A DNA stretch of 64,000 nucleotides from the NCBI GenBank assembly GCA_973895155.1, contig OZ316891.1, forward strand, positions 15,066,001 through 15,130,000, written 5' to 3'. The DNA is from Marsupella aquatica (taxonomy: Eukaryota > Marchantiophyta). The position numbers and the translations under genes were made by a program. The notes under the pieces are model-generated. The model was not told the DNA's origin. It saw only the letters and a program-made list of their open reading frames with translations, and did no database searches. Below are positions 24,966 through 36,294 of the stretch, piece after piece. Position 1 is the first letter of the stretch. Each line of letters opens with the position of its first letter.

Positions 24966-25266
24966 AAAAGGTTTGCAATGTATATTTCAAAAGCCCAGTT
25001 TCGGCTTTTTGGCTCCTTTGTTGCCGCCCTTGATTGGGACTTTCTTCTCAGGGATCATGTCCAGGTTGGGCGCCTTTTGTACTATTGCAATTTGATATAG
25101 ACAAGTTTGATAAACTTGAAGGAAACAGCACATAAAAAAAACATAAATAATTTTATAGAAGGGGTCAAACAAAGTACAATGAAGAACGAACAGAAGATAT
25201 ATATCATAGTGTCAAAGAGCAAAAATGCCAAACCGAGAGACAGGGTCCCAAAGGCAAAGCAGCCCA

Positions 25267-25280
25267 ATAATGGGGGGGGG
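25267..25280. repeat. Poly-G tract
   Basis: An uninterrupted G-run within otherwise mixed sequence. No gene is apparent around it; opposing frames of 60-110 codons cross it on both strands and are not convincing. Confidence 0.7.
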
Positions 25281-26959
25281 GGAATAGGAAAGGGCCCCAA
25301 GAAGACCAGAAGGTCCAACAAGCCAAGGAGTTACCCTCAACAAAAGAAGTCCAAACTGGACAAACATCAAACTGAAATGAAGGGAGCAAAGGGGAACCAC
25401 AAAGACCCAGAAAGAGGAAAGAAACAACAAGGAAAATAAATACCAGTGCCTCAGTGTGAGGAGCTAAGGGTCCAAAACTAAGCCATATTGGGTTGAACTA
25501 ATGGTCTATATCGAGCGTAGGGTCATAACTAAATCTGCAAGTGGGACCTGGAGGTCCTCAAAGGGGGCAAGCCTAAGGAAGGAGACCCACCAGGAGTAGT
25601 TTTCAACTGGCCTCAAGAGATCTAAGTATTGCCAAAAAAAATTGCAATATAGATTAAATCCAAGTGTATATCTCCCCAAATAATGCCCCATGTATTTTGC
25701 AGTAACATACTTTCCTTGGACAATTTCCCACCTATTTCTTGCCTTGAGATCATGGTAAACAAGACCTGTAGAACTACCAGCCAAGGCCAAAGGTTGAAGT
25801 GCATCACAGTAGCCTGAATAGTACCCTGTCATTTCCTACCTTTCCCAGCAACAGCTCAATTTACTACTTTCAAATCTTTGTTTCAACTTCCTATTCGTGT
25901 CATTGGCCTGACTAGCAATTCTTTGAATGTAAGTAGAGGTGAGGAGAAAGCATACCTTCCCCACTTCACACTTGTGTTCACATTCAATTGTTTTTCAATG
26001 ACTTGCCCCCTATGTTGATTCAAGAGAACTAACTTCCTATTCTTGTGCAGATTTGTGAGACCATGGAAATCTGTTTCTTGGGGACTATGTATGGATATCC
26101 AACCCCATGAATTCATGGCTCACAATTGCATTTTTGGGCGACCACAACAATAATTGAAATCTTTTTAGTTACCAGGGAGAAAATTTGCCACCATTTTCTC
26201 AGGTGGAGATGATTCATTTCCTGAATTAAAGGTATGTTGGAAACATGTGCATAGGAGGACTTAGCCCTAAGACCCCCTGCGGCTTAAGTATAGGCAAGGA
26301 TGCACATGGGTAACTGTGCTACTGGAGGAAAGGAAACCTGTATAATTCTGTCAAGGGCAAAGCATATTGAATTCTTTTTAATACAGAAACCATGGCCTGT
26401 GGCCCCTCTCTCTCCCCTTGCCTTATGGCCAGGCCACATTGTCAGTGGGAGTTGACATGGCAGTGTGGATCCAGGGATGGGCCATGCATCTTTTCCTTGC
26501 TCAACATTATTCTCTCTCAGGGCATGCAATTCATCCTCAGGCCCTTAAACCATGCCTTGGGTTTGATCCTGGTCAGCCTCCACCATGCCCACACCTTGTT
26601 GATCCCATGGGCCTTGTCAAAACTCCTCCCCCTCACCAGGCTTCTCTCCCGCTCTCTACCTTACCGTCCACGTTTCCCTCTCTGCCTCCAGCACCCTCCT
26701 TGCAATCCAAATGTGGATCCTGGTGCCTAGAGTCAAACTGGACCTCCCCCTCCGCACCCACCATCTCTCCCACACCAATACACTCTGTCGGGCCTCTCCT
26801 TGCAATCAACCCTTGCCATGGACCAAGTCTAGATTCAGCAATATTATTCATTGGAATGTGATTTATGACACTTATACATTCCGTTGCCCGCAAAATTATG
26901 AGTCACAAAATCTTGTCGAAACCTCACTTTTGGGTGGGTATTGTAAAAAGCTTGCACCC

Positions 26960-27050
26960 ACCATGGGTTTTGAATCCACAACCTCTGCTTCCTCACAATC
27001 ATAGCTCAACTACCACTATGCCCAAAGACTGCTGCTGACAAATGTGGATT
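26960..27050 (-). mobile_element. SINE-like fragment 2, tRNA-like head
   Basis: On the minus strand GTGGTAGTTGAGC (A-box-like) is followed about 35 bp later by GGATTCAAAACCC (B-box-like). The preceding plus-strand phrase CATTGGAATGTGATTTATGAC resembles CACTGGAATGTTATTAATGAC at 34976-34996, next to another such head. The two are probably the same decayed family. Confidence 0.35.
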
Positions 27051-27390
27051 CATTTTTGGTATTATCTTAATAACCCACACGCGGTCCAGGCAGTGGGTAC
27101 GGAGAGTCATTTATGACTTTCTAGTGACCCGTAACCCTGAATAAATCTAGACTGTCCCCCACATACACCAACATACAACCTTAAATAACAACTCATCACA
27201 TTGCATGACATCCCATCAGTTGTGATGAGTTTGAATGTCAGAGCTACTGCCCCATCATTGCACCTCTAGAGGTGTCAATGATAGGCCGCAAACTAAGACA
27301 TCATAATGTGGAGACCCTCAAACGGGCCTTCAAGTGTTGGGAGTATTGTTATATACATATACTAGCCTGATGCCCATGCGTTGCACAAAG

Positions 27391-28000
27391 ATTTTGAGGT
27401 GAGAGCAAAATGTTGAGGAGAGGCAAAGATGTTGAGACAAGGGCAAGATGTCAAGGAGACTGAGGGCAAGATTTTGAGGCGAGGCAAAGATTTCAACTGA
27501 GGTGCAGGCAAGATGTTGAGGTGAGGAAAAGGTAGGGACGTGAGAGAAATTAAGTTGCCCGGAAAAATGTCAAGGCAAGGGCAAGATGTCAAGGAGAGGC
27601 AAAGATAAGGAGGTGAGGTAAAGAAGTTGAGGTAAAAAAAAGATGTTGCCTCCAACGTCAAGCAAAAGCCTTACGGCCCAATCCAAAACGATTCTTGGGG
27701 CGTAGGCGGGTTGAACGATGCCAACTGCACCCCCTAAAATCATTCGGATTTGAATGGCAACCGAGAGAGAAAGAGATGTTGAGGTGAGGAAAAGAAGTCA
27801 AGGTGAGAAAAGGAGATTGAGGAGAGAAACAAAGGCAAGGTGAGAAAAAGATGTAAAGATGCGGAAAAGTTATCGAGGAGAGAAAAGATGTTGAGGATGA
27901 CGAAAGATATTGTAGTGAGATAAAGATGTCAAAGTGAGCAAAAGGTAAGATGTTGAGTTGATCAAGGAAAAGATGTCAAGGAGGGAAAAGATGTCAACCC
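27391..28000. repeat. Degenerate purine-rich tandem repeats around AAGATGTTGAGGTGAGG
   Basis: Units of about 16-20 bp built from AAGATGT and GAGGTGAGG recur with variation. Long open frames on the minus strand here are produced by the repeat and are not genes. Confidence 0.75.
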
Positions 28001-28140
28001 TAAACCCTAATCCCATGCTCTGGCCGCTACATTTTGGACCCCACATAGGGGACTTTACCAAAATAGTGTCACAAGCACTGCAGGGATTCGAACTCAGGAC
28101 CTCCCAGGTGGGAGGCAGGGTATAGGCCATCAAGCTAAGG
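28000..28140 (-). mobile_element. SINE-like, tRNA-derived element 3
   Basis: On the minus strand TAGCTTGATGG (plus 28127-28137) matches the tRNA A box. AGTTCGAATCC (plus 28084-28094) matches the B box, about 33 bp apart. The following body continues through a short CCCTAAACCCTAA-like stretch (plus 28002-28014). This is the clearest Pol III promoter pair in the window. It does not fold as an intact tRNA gene by inspection. Confidence 0.55.
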
Positions 28141-28585
28141 AAAATCTTTAAAAGACAAGGTTCATCAACTCTATATTAACTAATGGACTGCGCCTCAGCC
28201 GTGACCAATTCCTTGTTCTCCCGGCTCCGCCCCTCCTGTGACCGCTGCACGCACCCCGCCTTCTCTCTTGACACCCGACACTTTATCAGGCCAGGTGTCC
28301 CGTGCCCGTAAATTTGAATGTTAAATTTACTTCCCCAAGCAATCAGAAGCCCCCTTTTGTTTTCCAGTATTTTCTTCTTCATTTTGCATCATTTTATAGT
28401 GTGGATTTTTTTGGGACATAGATCTCAGCGAGATCTTCAACATGAGCCATAGATCGCTGAGTTTCATGCGCAAATGAGATTGTGGTGAAGCTTAGGTCAA
28501 TCGGAGGGCTACAGATGGGCGCCCGTCCGCACTCGCAAATGTCGAGTTTCTTGAGTGAGTACTTGTATTACGAATTGTGGTTTAA

Positions 28586-29350
28586 AGCAAACAAATTTTA
28601 CTAATCTGTCCCGCAAACTAAGCTAAATTACTAACCTACAACCAAAATTATTTCAATTGCTAGGTTGCCCCCCCATATTGTATACATTAATAGTTTTAGT
28701 TAACCTAGGGTGATTTCTCATTGGTGGACTGACATGTGGCAAGGCGCCATTGGCTCCACCTTACCCTGGCCGAGTTTACCCTCACCGGGCTAGCTCTTTC
28801 CCATTGTTTGAATGAGCCCTGCACCAAACAGGGCTGGCCCATCCCCCTCTCGAGTTCTAAATCCCGATGACCTAGCTCGAATCAGGTGGTAGGCTAAAAT
28901 GTGGGTTTGTTTACACATGGAAAATATGTAGACTATAGGGGCCTCTTCCTTCAGAAAAGTGGGAGTAGGGTGGATCATCGGGACCCAAGGATCATCAGGC
29001 CCCTATGGAGTGTGAGACCCCATTTTTGAAGGGAATTTGCAGCACCCAGCTAGCAAGGTTGTCAGGATTGGGATCCCGGTTGGGATTGAAACTTGCGAGG
29101 GCGAGGGGGCAGCCCTGGTTGGTGCAAGGCTTGTTCAAAAAATGGGAAAGAGCTAGCTGGGTGAGGGTAAGCTCGGCCAGGGTAATGCGTAGCCAATAGC
29201 GCCTCGCCACGCATTAGTCCACCAATGAGAAATCACCCTGGGTTAACTAAAACAGTTAACCATATATACAATGTGAGGGGCAACCTAACAATTAAAATAA
29301 TTTTGGGGGTAGGTTAGTAATTTAGCTCACTTTGGGGGACTTTGTTTTAA
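28586..29350. repeat. Long inverted repeat with arms of about 290 bp (foldback)
   Basis: The left arm, about 28586-28872, is matched in reverse complement by the right arm, about 29057-29350. Shared landmarks include AGCTAAATTACTAACCTAC, AGGGTGATTTCTCATTGGTG, GCTAGCTCTTTCCCATT and CCAGGGCTG-like text. Similarity looks near 80% with small gaps. The spacer is about 185 bp. A transcript crossing it would fold into a long imperfect hairpin. It could be a foldback-type element or a nested MITE. Confidence 0.8.
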
Positions 29351-29359
29351 TGACATCTT

Positions 29360-29700
29360 TTTACTTGCTGATATCGTGTACATAACGACTTCTTTGGCGA
29401 CACAACTTCTGTTTTTAATGACATCTTTTACATAACAACATAATTGGCAATACGACCCCGGACACCACCTCTATTTTCTTAATGACATCTTGGTCTGACA
29501 TGACATTTTTTGTCTTAACTACATCTTGGCCCACACCACATCTTTTTTTTCAATGACATTTTATCCAATAAGATATATTTTTTTCAATGATGTCTTGGGC
29601 AATATGATATTTTTTTTCTGTACAACATCCTGACAGGCATGACTTCTTTTGTGTAATGCACATCCTGACAGGCATGACTTCTTTTGTGTAATGCACTAGT
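29360..29700. repeat. AATGACATCTT tandem repeats
   Basis: Units of about 25-35 bp around AATGACATCTTGG(C/T) alternate with T-rich spacers. The motif is the complement of the AAGATGT repeats at the other end of the same element and is repeated again at 54980-55140. Confidence 0.7.
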
Positions 29701-30122
29701 ATTGAGCTAGTAAAGGAATAAATCACAGAATTATTTACGATCAGAAGGGGAAACGGAGGTGGAGGAGCGAGCACGCGTAATGCACAGCGGCGTTCCAATT
29801 GTGCCTACGGATAGGATGACTATGTTGTGGAGGTGCTCCAGAGTGGGTCGGAGCTCGTTCGCGATGGCTGTCTGTGTGTCCAGATGTTGGCTCGTGTCTA
29901 CTCCTCCTTTCTGTTAGTTTGTAGCGAGTACACCCACCTCATGGTGATGAAAATGGAATGAGTCGATCCGGTGAGGTGGAAGGAGCATTTTGATCACGGA
30001 AGGATTGCACGAATGCAACTTTTAAGCTGCAGATCGAAGTGTGTCGGTCAATTGTGGTCGAGAAAGTAGATGTTTCTGAAGCTTTTTCGGATTTTCAACC
30101 TTTGCGGTCGGTCTGTCAATTA

Positions 30123-30941
30123 ATGGCTGCTGCTCAGCAGCTCCGGGGCCCGTTAGCGGTCTGGCTAGGCAACACTCCCCGGGTTGGTACCTCGACCAAG
30201 CGAAATGCGTCTTCTGCATCCTCGGCCAGTGGTCGACTTGAACGGCCGGTTTGTCATACGAGAGTGTCCTTCGATGCGAATTCGTTCTTTTCTGGGAGCC
30301 TTTCGGTGAGTTTTGCGAACGGTGCGACGCCATCAAGGTGTCTCGCGGAGTGCACGTCCAAAGGCGGTGTCGCCCGAGCAGCTGCACTTTTTCAATTCTT
30401 AGGGCGAAAGAGCGGAGACAAAGAGAAGATCAAATTTGAGCTGCAGACTGCAATATCTCCTCTATCTCGAGGCGCCAGTGCCACAGAGGAGGATATTGAG
30501 CGAGTAGATGAAATCGCTCGAGAGCTAGAGAAACTGAATCCGACGAAAGATCCGTTAAAGTCCCCCCTCCTTAATGGCAAGTGGAAACTCATCTACACTA
30601 CGTCCGATTCAGTCCTGAAAAGGTCGAGACCAGCGATTCTAAGACCAAATGGACCGATATACCAAGCTATCAACACTGACACGCTTAGGGCTCAGAACTT
30701 GGAGACATGGCCGTATTTCAACCAAGTGACGGCAAACCTGGACCCTGTTAGTGGGAGCAAGGTTATTGTCAATTTTGATTTCTTCAAGATAGGAGGTTTG
30801 ATAAGTGTCAAGGCACCTGGACGAGCACGGGGAGAGTTGGAAATCACTTACCTGGATGATGAGTTGCGGATTTCCCGAGGAGATCGGAACAACTTGTTTG
30901 TACTTGTCATGGATGATCCAGAGTACAAAGTTCCGGTCTAA
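30123..30941 (+). CDS. FBN3: Fibrillin / plastid lipid-associated protein, FBN3-like
   Basis: A single uninterrupted frame. I take the ATG at 30123 (context AATTAATGGCTGCTGCT), which gives 272 residues; an upstream in-frame ATG at 30039 would add 28. Residues 1 to about 90 are Ser/Ala/Arg-rich and suit a plastid transit peptide. The PAP/fibrillin domain covers about 102-272, with PLSRGAxA, NPTKDPLKS, LNGKWKLIYTTSDSVL, NxETWPYFNQV, the lipocalin-like strands, and the terminal RGELEITYLDDELRISRGDR...NLFVL. The pattern and the ending match Arabidopsis FBN3 rather than plastoglobule-coat FBN1/2. Fibrillins bind lipids or isoprenoids at thylakoids and plastoglobules; the exact ligand of FBN3 is not known to me. 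A consensus splice donor CAAGTAAGT lies just past the stop, so an intron in the 3' UTR is possible. Confidence 0.9.
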   Translation: MAAAQQLRGPLAVWLGNTPRVGTSTKRNASSASSASGRLERPVCHTRVSFDANSFFSGSLSVSFANGATPSRCLAECTSKGGVARAAALFQFLGRKSGDKEKIKFELQTAISPLSRGASATEEDIERVDEIARELEKLNPTKDPLKSPLLNGKWKLIYTTSDSVLKRSRPAILRPNGPIYQAINTDTLRAQNLETWPYFNQVTANLDPVSGSKVIVNFDFFKIGGLISVKAPGRARGELEITYLDDELRISRGDRNNLFVLVMDDPEYKVPV

Positions 30942-33900
30942 CCAAGTAAGTGGACTAAAAAACGTCGAATACTGTTAAATTTATGTGAATATGAAAGTTC
31001 GTTTGAATTTTGAACGAGGTGAAGGTAGCGCTCGCTCACTCGGAAGTTCGATGATTTTTGAATTTTTTCCTTTTTACTTGTGACCGTGGATGATTGAAGA
31101 GGAATGATTGAAGGACAGCCTCTGCCTCAAAACAGGAAACAACAGCCAGCTATTTCATGAGCACTACTGACCTTTCATGTGAATTGGGCATGTGGAGAGA
31201 CAAGGTAGTGTATGTCTAGGGCTGTTCTCTTTGTGCAGTTGTTCTTCCTCTGTGCCCACTTTCCTGAAGCTGTTGTTTGTGGTTCTATCCAAAGTTTGCG
31301 TTATGTTGAAAGCTTGGAAACTTGCTACAGGTTATGGGTGCGTTTGATTGGTTAGATTTTGCAAGACATGTTCAAAAGTTTATACTGTACTGAACGTGAG
31401 CGTCTCTCACTTGTATCAAGCACCAATTTAAACGGATACTTCACATTATCTTCTTTATTTCTGTTCTACGGTCAGCAGAGCCTATTGAATCTCGTGGTTT
31501 GTTCTTGGTCTTGTGGTACGAAGGACAACTCTTTTTAAATTTTCTGGCTTGGCGAAATTTCTCTCATGTTACTGAAATAGGATGTTGCATTCCTTTTTGG
31601 CAGAGTCTTCAGGTAGAATTTAGATGAGCTTTTCTATCCGATCCTATACCAGGATCCTTGCCTAATGCTCAACGCATGGACGACAACGGGAAGTTCTTTC
31701 TAATAAACACAGAGGATTTGGCCGAGCCCATAGTCAGGGTTGGGATACCGCTCATCTACGCACTGAAGTATTTCTGTTGTTGCTAGCACTGTAGTCATTT
31801 GTTAGGCAATAGACTCACCCAATCCACGAATTTGCAGTTGTTGAACAACTCTGTACAAATAGGTGCAGTTGTTCGGAGTCAAGTCTATATGTTAATAAAA
31901 ACACGAGATTATTCTTAGGCAAGACATAAGATGGTTTCTACTCGTGAGTGTCGTTTGAACCATAAGAGGATGCGTTTACGTCATTAATGCTACCTCAATC
32001 TGGGACACTAATAGTGTTTACTGCTGCAATAATTACGTGAGTCCTTAATATTAGAGAACGCTCAAGGAAGATTTCGCCACTCTTGGTCCTTTGATAATGA
32101 ACTTGAGATTTGGTCATGCACATTTCGTTCATTGTTAGCTTCATTTTTGCCTTCAAAATGAGTCACAGTTTACTCGACATGCCAAAATCCTCTTGAAGTT
32201 AGAAACTTGTTTGTAAGAAATTATCCGCATTACACATCGAAACTCTTTTCCTAAGAGATCCGTCCCGGGCTGCATAAGTCGGAGGTGCTTGACCGGCCCC
32301 TGAACCTGAGCTGCTCGTATTGAGAAAGTAATTCTTAGTCAGTGCAACTTCTTCTGATCCGTTGGGTCAGAGTAGCAGTGTACATAATTAAGTGATTCAA
32401 CTTGAATTTCAATTTAAGGCAACCTGCCATTTCGAGAATAATCGATTTAGGTTTGACGGTTCCAACCTATTTGTCCGTCAAAGTACGTTGCAAATGTTGT
32501 CAGTTCCTGGATTCCCGATGAAAGAGTTGGGCAGTGGCAGGAAGATTCACTCCGTTTGAAACTCCCACTAAAAGGTAAATCACGAGGATCCAATGGAAGG
32601 GAGGAGAGTCGGAAGTCCAAGTTGGAGTTGCTCGACAAATAAATTATCAAATGATGCGCCGTTGGATCTGTTAGACGTTGTGGGATCCGTTCTCAAAAGA
32701 TAGAAGGGAAAGAAGGGAGCTTTCTCTTGTTCACCCGATCAAGCTCTTGCAACAGCCATTTCATGGTCGTACAACCGGATGTCCAACCCAGCATGCTCAC
32801 AGCCGTCTTCATCATTCATTCATTCTGGCCTGTCCATACATCCGACAATTCGGTCCGTCGCATCCATCTGATCAAGGGACGCCGCCATCTGTCGTCCGCG
32901 AGCAGACGACGCAACAAATACTAGACACGCCAACCAACGAAGGACACGGGAAGATATTTTCCGCCTAGCAAAGATATACATCACATTAGCTCTGCGCGTG
33001 TCTCCACATTGATCAAATCAACCACATAATCTAAGGCGTCCACGTGTGAGTTTAGTCTATCATAACCCTGCAATGGGCACACTCTCGGTTCGATGATGAG
33101 AGGCTGGCCATTCTGTGGCTCTGCTAGTCTATATTTTCTGGCACACTGGTGCTCTTCTGCTCGACAAATACACATTGCAAATGGACAAAAAGTGGTATCC
33201 GAAACATGCATAAACACTAAATAATCGAAGATATGACCGAACGTTGCAACGCAGACTGACCAGACCTTTCTGTCGAGAAAATAATACTACGGCATTATCA
33301 AAACAGGGCTGACAAACGTCACTCACTGCCCACGCCACGACATGGCTTTCCCCAACAACCAAACACGCACATCAGTCCACGAGTAGCTACGGCATTGCTA
33401 TCGACAGGCTCATATACAGTCAACCAGAGCAACTCTGTATTATCATCGTAGCTATTGACAGCAGTGAAGGCATGATAGGCTCTGCTGAAACGTCGTGATC
33501 TACTTGGAACTTTGGAAGTGCAGCTTCCCCAGGAGGAAAATATGTTCATTTGTCTTGATCACGCTGTCCAGGCACCTCGTGTAGTGTGACGCGGTGAGTA
33601 AATGTTTGTTCATCGATGATCCTAATAACTGCACATTTCGGCCTCCGTAGCTTTTAAAGTCATCCATTCATTCGTTCTTTGAGCACTTTCTCAAGTAGAG
33701 AGATGTCTTTGCGACAAAACGACCACAATTTTGTATGTCTCCTAGTTTCCTCCTCGATTTTGTTCAATTCACAAAGATAATCCTCACATGGCATCGTCTG
33801 CTTCGATCATCGACACCGTTTTAGATCATGTAAAGACCTGAGTCTATTCTGCATATGAAGCTTGAATGAACGATCACACAGCAAGAAGCACTGGTAATGC

Positions 33901-34830
33901 CGATGCACTTTCATCGACCTTAAGTTCCACCTTCAGATTAATGAAGGCCTCTCGATATGGCTGGTGGATTATCAGGCGGACGACCATAAGTGTTCTGTGA
34001 TGGATGCTATGATCGGATCTTACGTTGGTCTTTTGGAGAGATGCCAATTCGGCGAATCGGTGATAGCAAGAAATTGAAATCCATCCATGAACCATAGCAA
34101 TTCTCTGTCTGCCACTGTTTCAAGTACGAGATCCAAGCATTGCATGGGAAAACTGGAAAGGGTGTAGAATGGTCCGTGCAATAATCCAACGTCAGAATCC
34201 AGAAGTACGGGTTTTCTGTTAGTAAATCATTCGAGGTATTTCCTTAATATCCAAAACTGACACAAGGGATTAGTTGGGCTCCACATTTATATCAACTTGG
34301 TATGGAGCAGGTGACGACCGGGGTGACTACAGTAGTAGCTTGTAAAGATATGGTGATTTAGTTGAGGATGGTAATGTATAAGAAAGTACTATGTACGACC
34401 ATAACCCCTCCAACCCGTCACCAGAAAACAAATGGCACAAGCTCAATTGTTTGGTGAGAAATCCGTGGCTTGATTTCTGCTCTTCGATTTGAAACACATA
34501 ACCCAAGATAGGCTCGTCTCAACCATAGGGTGTCTGAGGTCCACAAAAATATACAAGTAATCCAGGAGCCACTAGCTTGGGGCCAAAGTTCAAGGTGCCC
34601 CCACTCCATTTGATCAGGTACCGTCCAGTATTCTTTTTTTGGAGAACACTTTTGCTGTTTTGCATACAGGAAAAGCGATTTGGAGTCCTATACCCCCAAT
34701 AGTGTAGATACATTCACCCAAGGAATCACCACGTGCCTTCATTGCTTTGCCACCTGGTGCCTAGGGAAAACACAAGATTCTCATAGAAAAGTGAATTTAT
34801 AATATTCAAACTGTCCCTCCTCTGGTAAAC
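30942..34830. other. Downstream and intergenic, no gene recognised
   Basis: The first few hundred bases are probably the 3' UTR of the fibrillin gene. Beyond that, frames of up to about 95 codons occur on both strands without family resemblance, and no tandem array stands out. Confidence 0.4.
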
Positions 34831-34969
34831 TGAAATCATGCCATTGGTTTTTTTAGGACCCTCAATGCCCTGTTCTTTGATTTTTAATAAAAATAAGACC
34901 AAAAAAAAGTTTTACAAACAATCCGTGGTTCTATTCATCTTTGCCCCATCCTTGTTTTTATTCAATCAG

Positions 34970-35210
34970 ACAATTCACTGGAATGTTATTAATGACATTA
35001 ATGTTCATACCAGCCCCTTTTACACTGCCTGCAAAAATAAAAAAATCTGGCAGTGTAAAAGGGCACATTTACAAATGTGGGGTCACAAATGCCAGTTTGA
35101 CCCCACATTTGGGTGGGGTTAGTGTCCAAGGCATTGTGATCACTTCCAAGGTTTGAATGCCTGACCTGTGCCTCCCCACATGACTGTGCTACCACTCCAC
35201 AAGTCATTTT
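34970..35210 (-). mobile_element. SINE-like fragment 4, tRNA-like head
   Basis: On the minus strand TAGCACAGTC (plus 35182-35191) resembles an A box, and GCATTCAAACC about 35 bp on resembles a B box. The adjoining body shares phrases with the fragment at 26840-27050. A short inverted repeat around CCCCTTTTACACTGCC / GGCAGTGTAAAAGGG lies at about 35014-35070. Confidence 0.4.
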
Positions 35211-35835
35211 TTTGGTGGACAAAACTTTGCCAAAAACTTACCTAGAAAAGGGGCTGCCTAATGATGCTCGGGTTATAATCTGGAAAAACTGGCAATCATT
35301 TGCCACATCAGGATTGAGGTATGGCATCATTTGTCAGCAAGCCCTAGGCAAGATAAGGGCTGTTAGCTTGCTGCTCATTACCATGCAATGTACATAGTTG
35401 TCAGTAGTTGACAATAAGCTAGAGTAGTTTTCCCATAAAGTTAATTTCAAGTTTCTATTAACGACTGCAGTTGTTCAGGTTACCATTTGCCACCTGAGAG
35501 CACCGCTAAACTTTGGGATTAGCCAGTGAACTTATCCTTAACCAGAAACTATTAGCCAGAGGGCTACAACCCAAAGCGGATGCAGTAGCCAACTTTCCTT
35601 ACTCCATAAGCCAGTAGGGAGCCACCTTGGCTAAACTTTTAAATACTGAAAATGGTTGCACTCCACCCAGAGCCTGTTGGACATCCTCAAGATATCCACT
35701 GATGGTAAACCACTGCTAGTAGCGGGTACGGAGAGCCATACATTCCTTTCCAGGGACTCGTTGCCCTGAATTTGTTTTTGACATTCACTCAATTTTGTCT
35801 TTATTAGTGTTGGCCTCATCTAGAGTTACTGCCAA

Positions 35836-36294
35836 TGCTGAGCAAGACAAACTTCACAACGGCAAGCCCATGATTATCCTACACACATTTAGTCGACACA
35901 AAGAGATATGTGATTCATCTCAACTGAAGTTACATCCATAAGAACACACGAGAATTTTACTGCACTCTAGGCCCATCAGCCGTACCAAGTCTTCCAACAA
36001 TGAGCTTGAATTCCCACTATCCAAGCAAACACCGCTTGGGGATATAGTCCTGGGGTCCTCATTTCTTTTCTTCCAACCCTTCGCATGCAAAGAAGTTAGG
36101 GGTTTTTTTAATTCAATTGCACAGAAGACTTAAAAAACATTTGTTGAAGAAATATATGGGTGTTTTAATCCAACTTTGAGAATTATAAGAATTGTAGGGA
36201 TTCTTTAATACAAAATATAAAGTTAGGGGTTAAGGTTAGTCTAAGTACAATTACAATCATAACTCTAGTCAGAGCTAAGAGTAAATGCCTAATA
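35836..36294 (-). repeat. Decayed solo LTR related to the copia element
   Basis: The text CAACGGCAAGCCCATGA, TAGTCGACACAAAGAGATATG, AACACACGAGA and AATGAGCTTG runs in the same order as in the 421-bp LTRs, with many substitutions. The end GAGTAAATGCCTAATA matches their GAGTAAATACCCAACA. The 18-bp tandem array is missing and replaced by about 200 bp of AT-rich sequence. Neither a primer-binding site nor a polypurine tract flanks it, and no target duplication is seen, so it looks like an old solo LTR of a sister subfamily. Confidence 0.7.

Larger units (their letters stand above)
27361..29711. mobile_element. 2.35-kb element with inverted termini and AAGATGT subterminal repeats
   Basis: The left end reads ACTAGCCTGATGCCCATGCG then TTGCACAAAGAT. 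The minus strand of the right end reads ACTAGCTCAATACTAGTGCA then TTACACAAAAGA. These are imperfect terminal inverted repeats of about 30 bp. Inside both ends lie short tandem units around AAGATGT on the corresponding strand (27391-28000 and 29360-29700). A third terminus of the same family lies at 54980-55165. No transposase frame is present, so this is a non-autonomous element, and a SINE head and a long inverted repeat are nested in it. No clear target duplication was found. Confidence 0.5.

Noticed and set aside
24653-25439. Overlapping open frames of 60-110 codons on both strands, including a Lys-rich frame at 25107-25439
   Set aside because: Frames on opposite strands overlap almost completely, the region contains a SINE-like element and a G-run, and no family is recognisable. 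Composition explains the openness.
26392-26893. Three overlapping open frames (86-147 codons), Pro/Ser/His-rich
   Set aside because: Same DNA is open in several frames on both strands with low-complexity composition, and part of the stretch resembles a repeat body.
28002-28014. CCCTAAACCCTAA-like sequence as an interstitial telomere
   Set aside because: Fewer than two full telomere units, so chance is sufficient.
27362-28133. Minus-strand frames with repeated CPxLNIxP and DIFSLI-like text
   Set aside because: These are translations of the purine-rich AAGATGTTGAGG tandem repeat, not proteins.
28084-28137. Possible tRNA gene from the A and B boxes
   Set aside because: No acceptor or anticodon stem pairing could be traced, and similar heads occur elsewhere with attached bodies, so a SINE is more likely.
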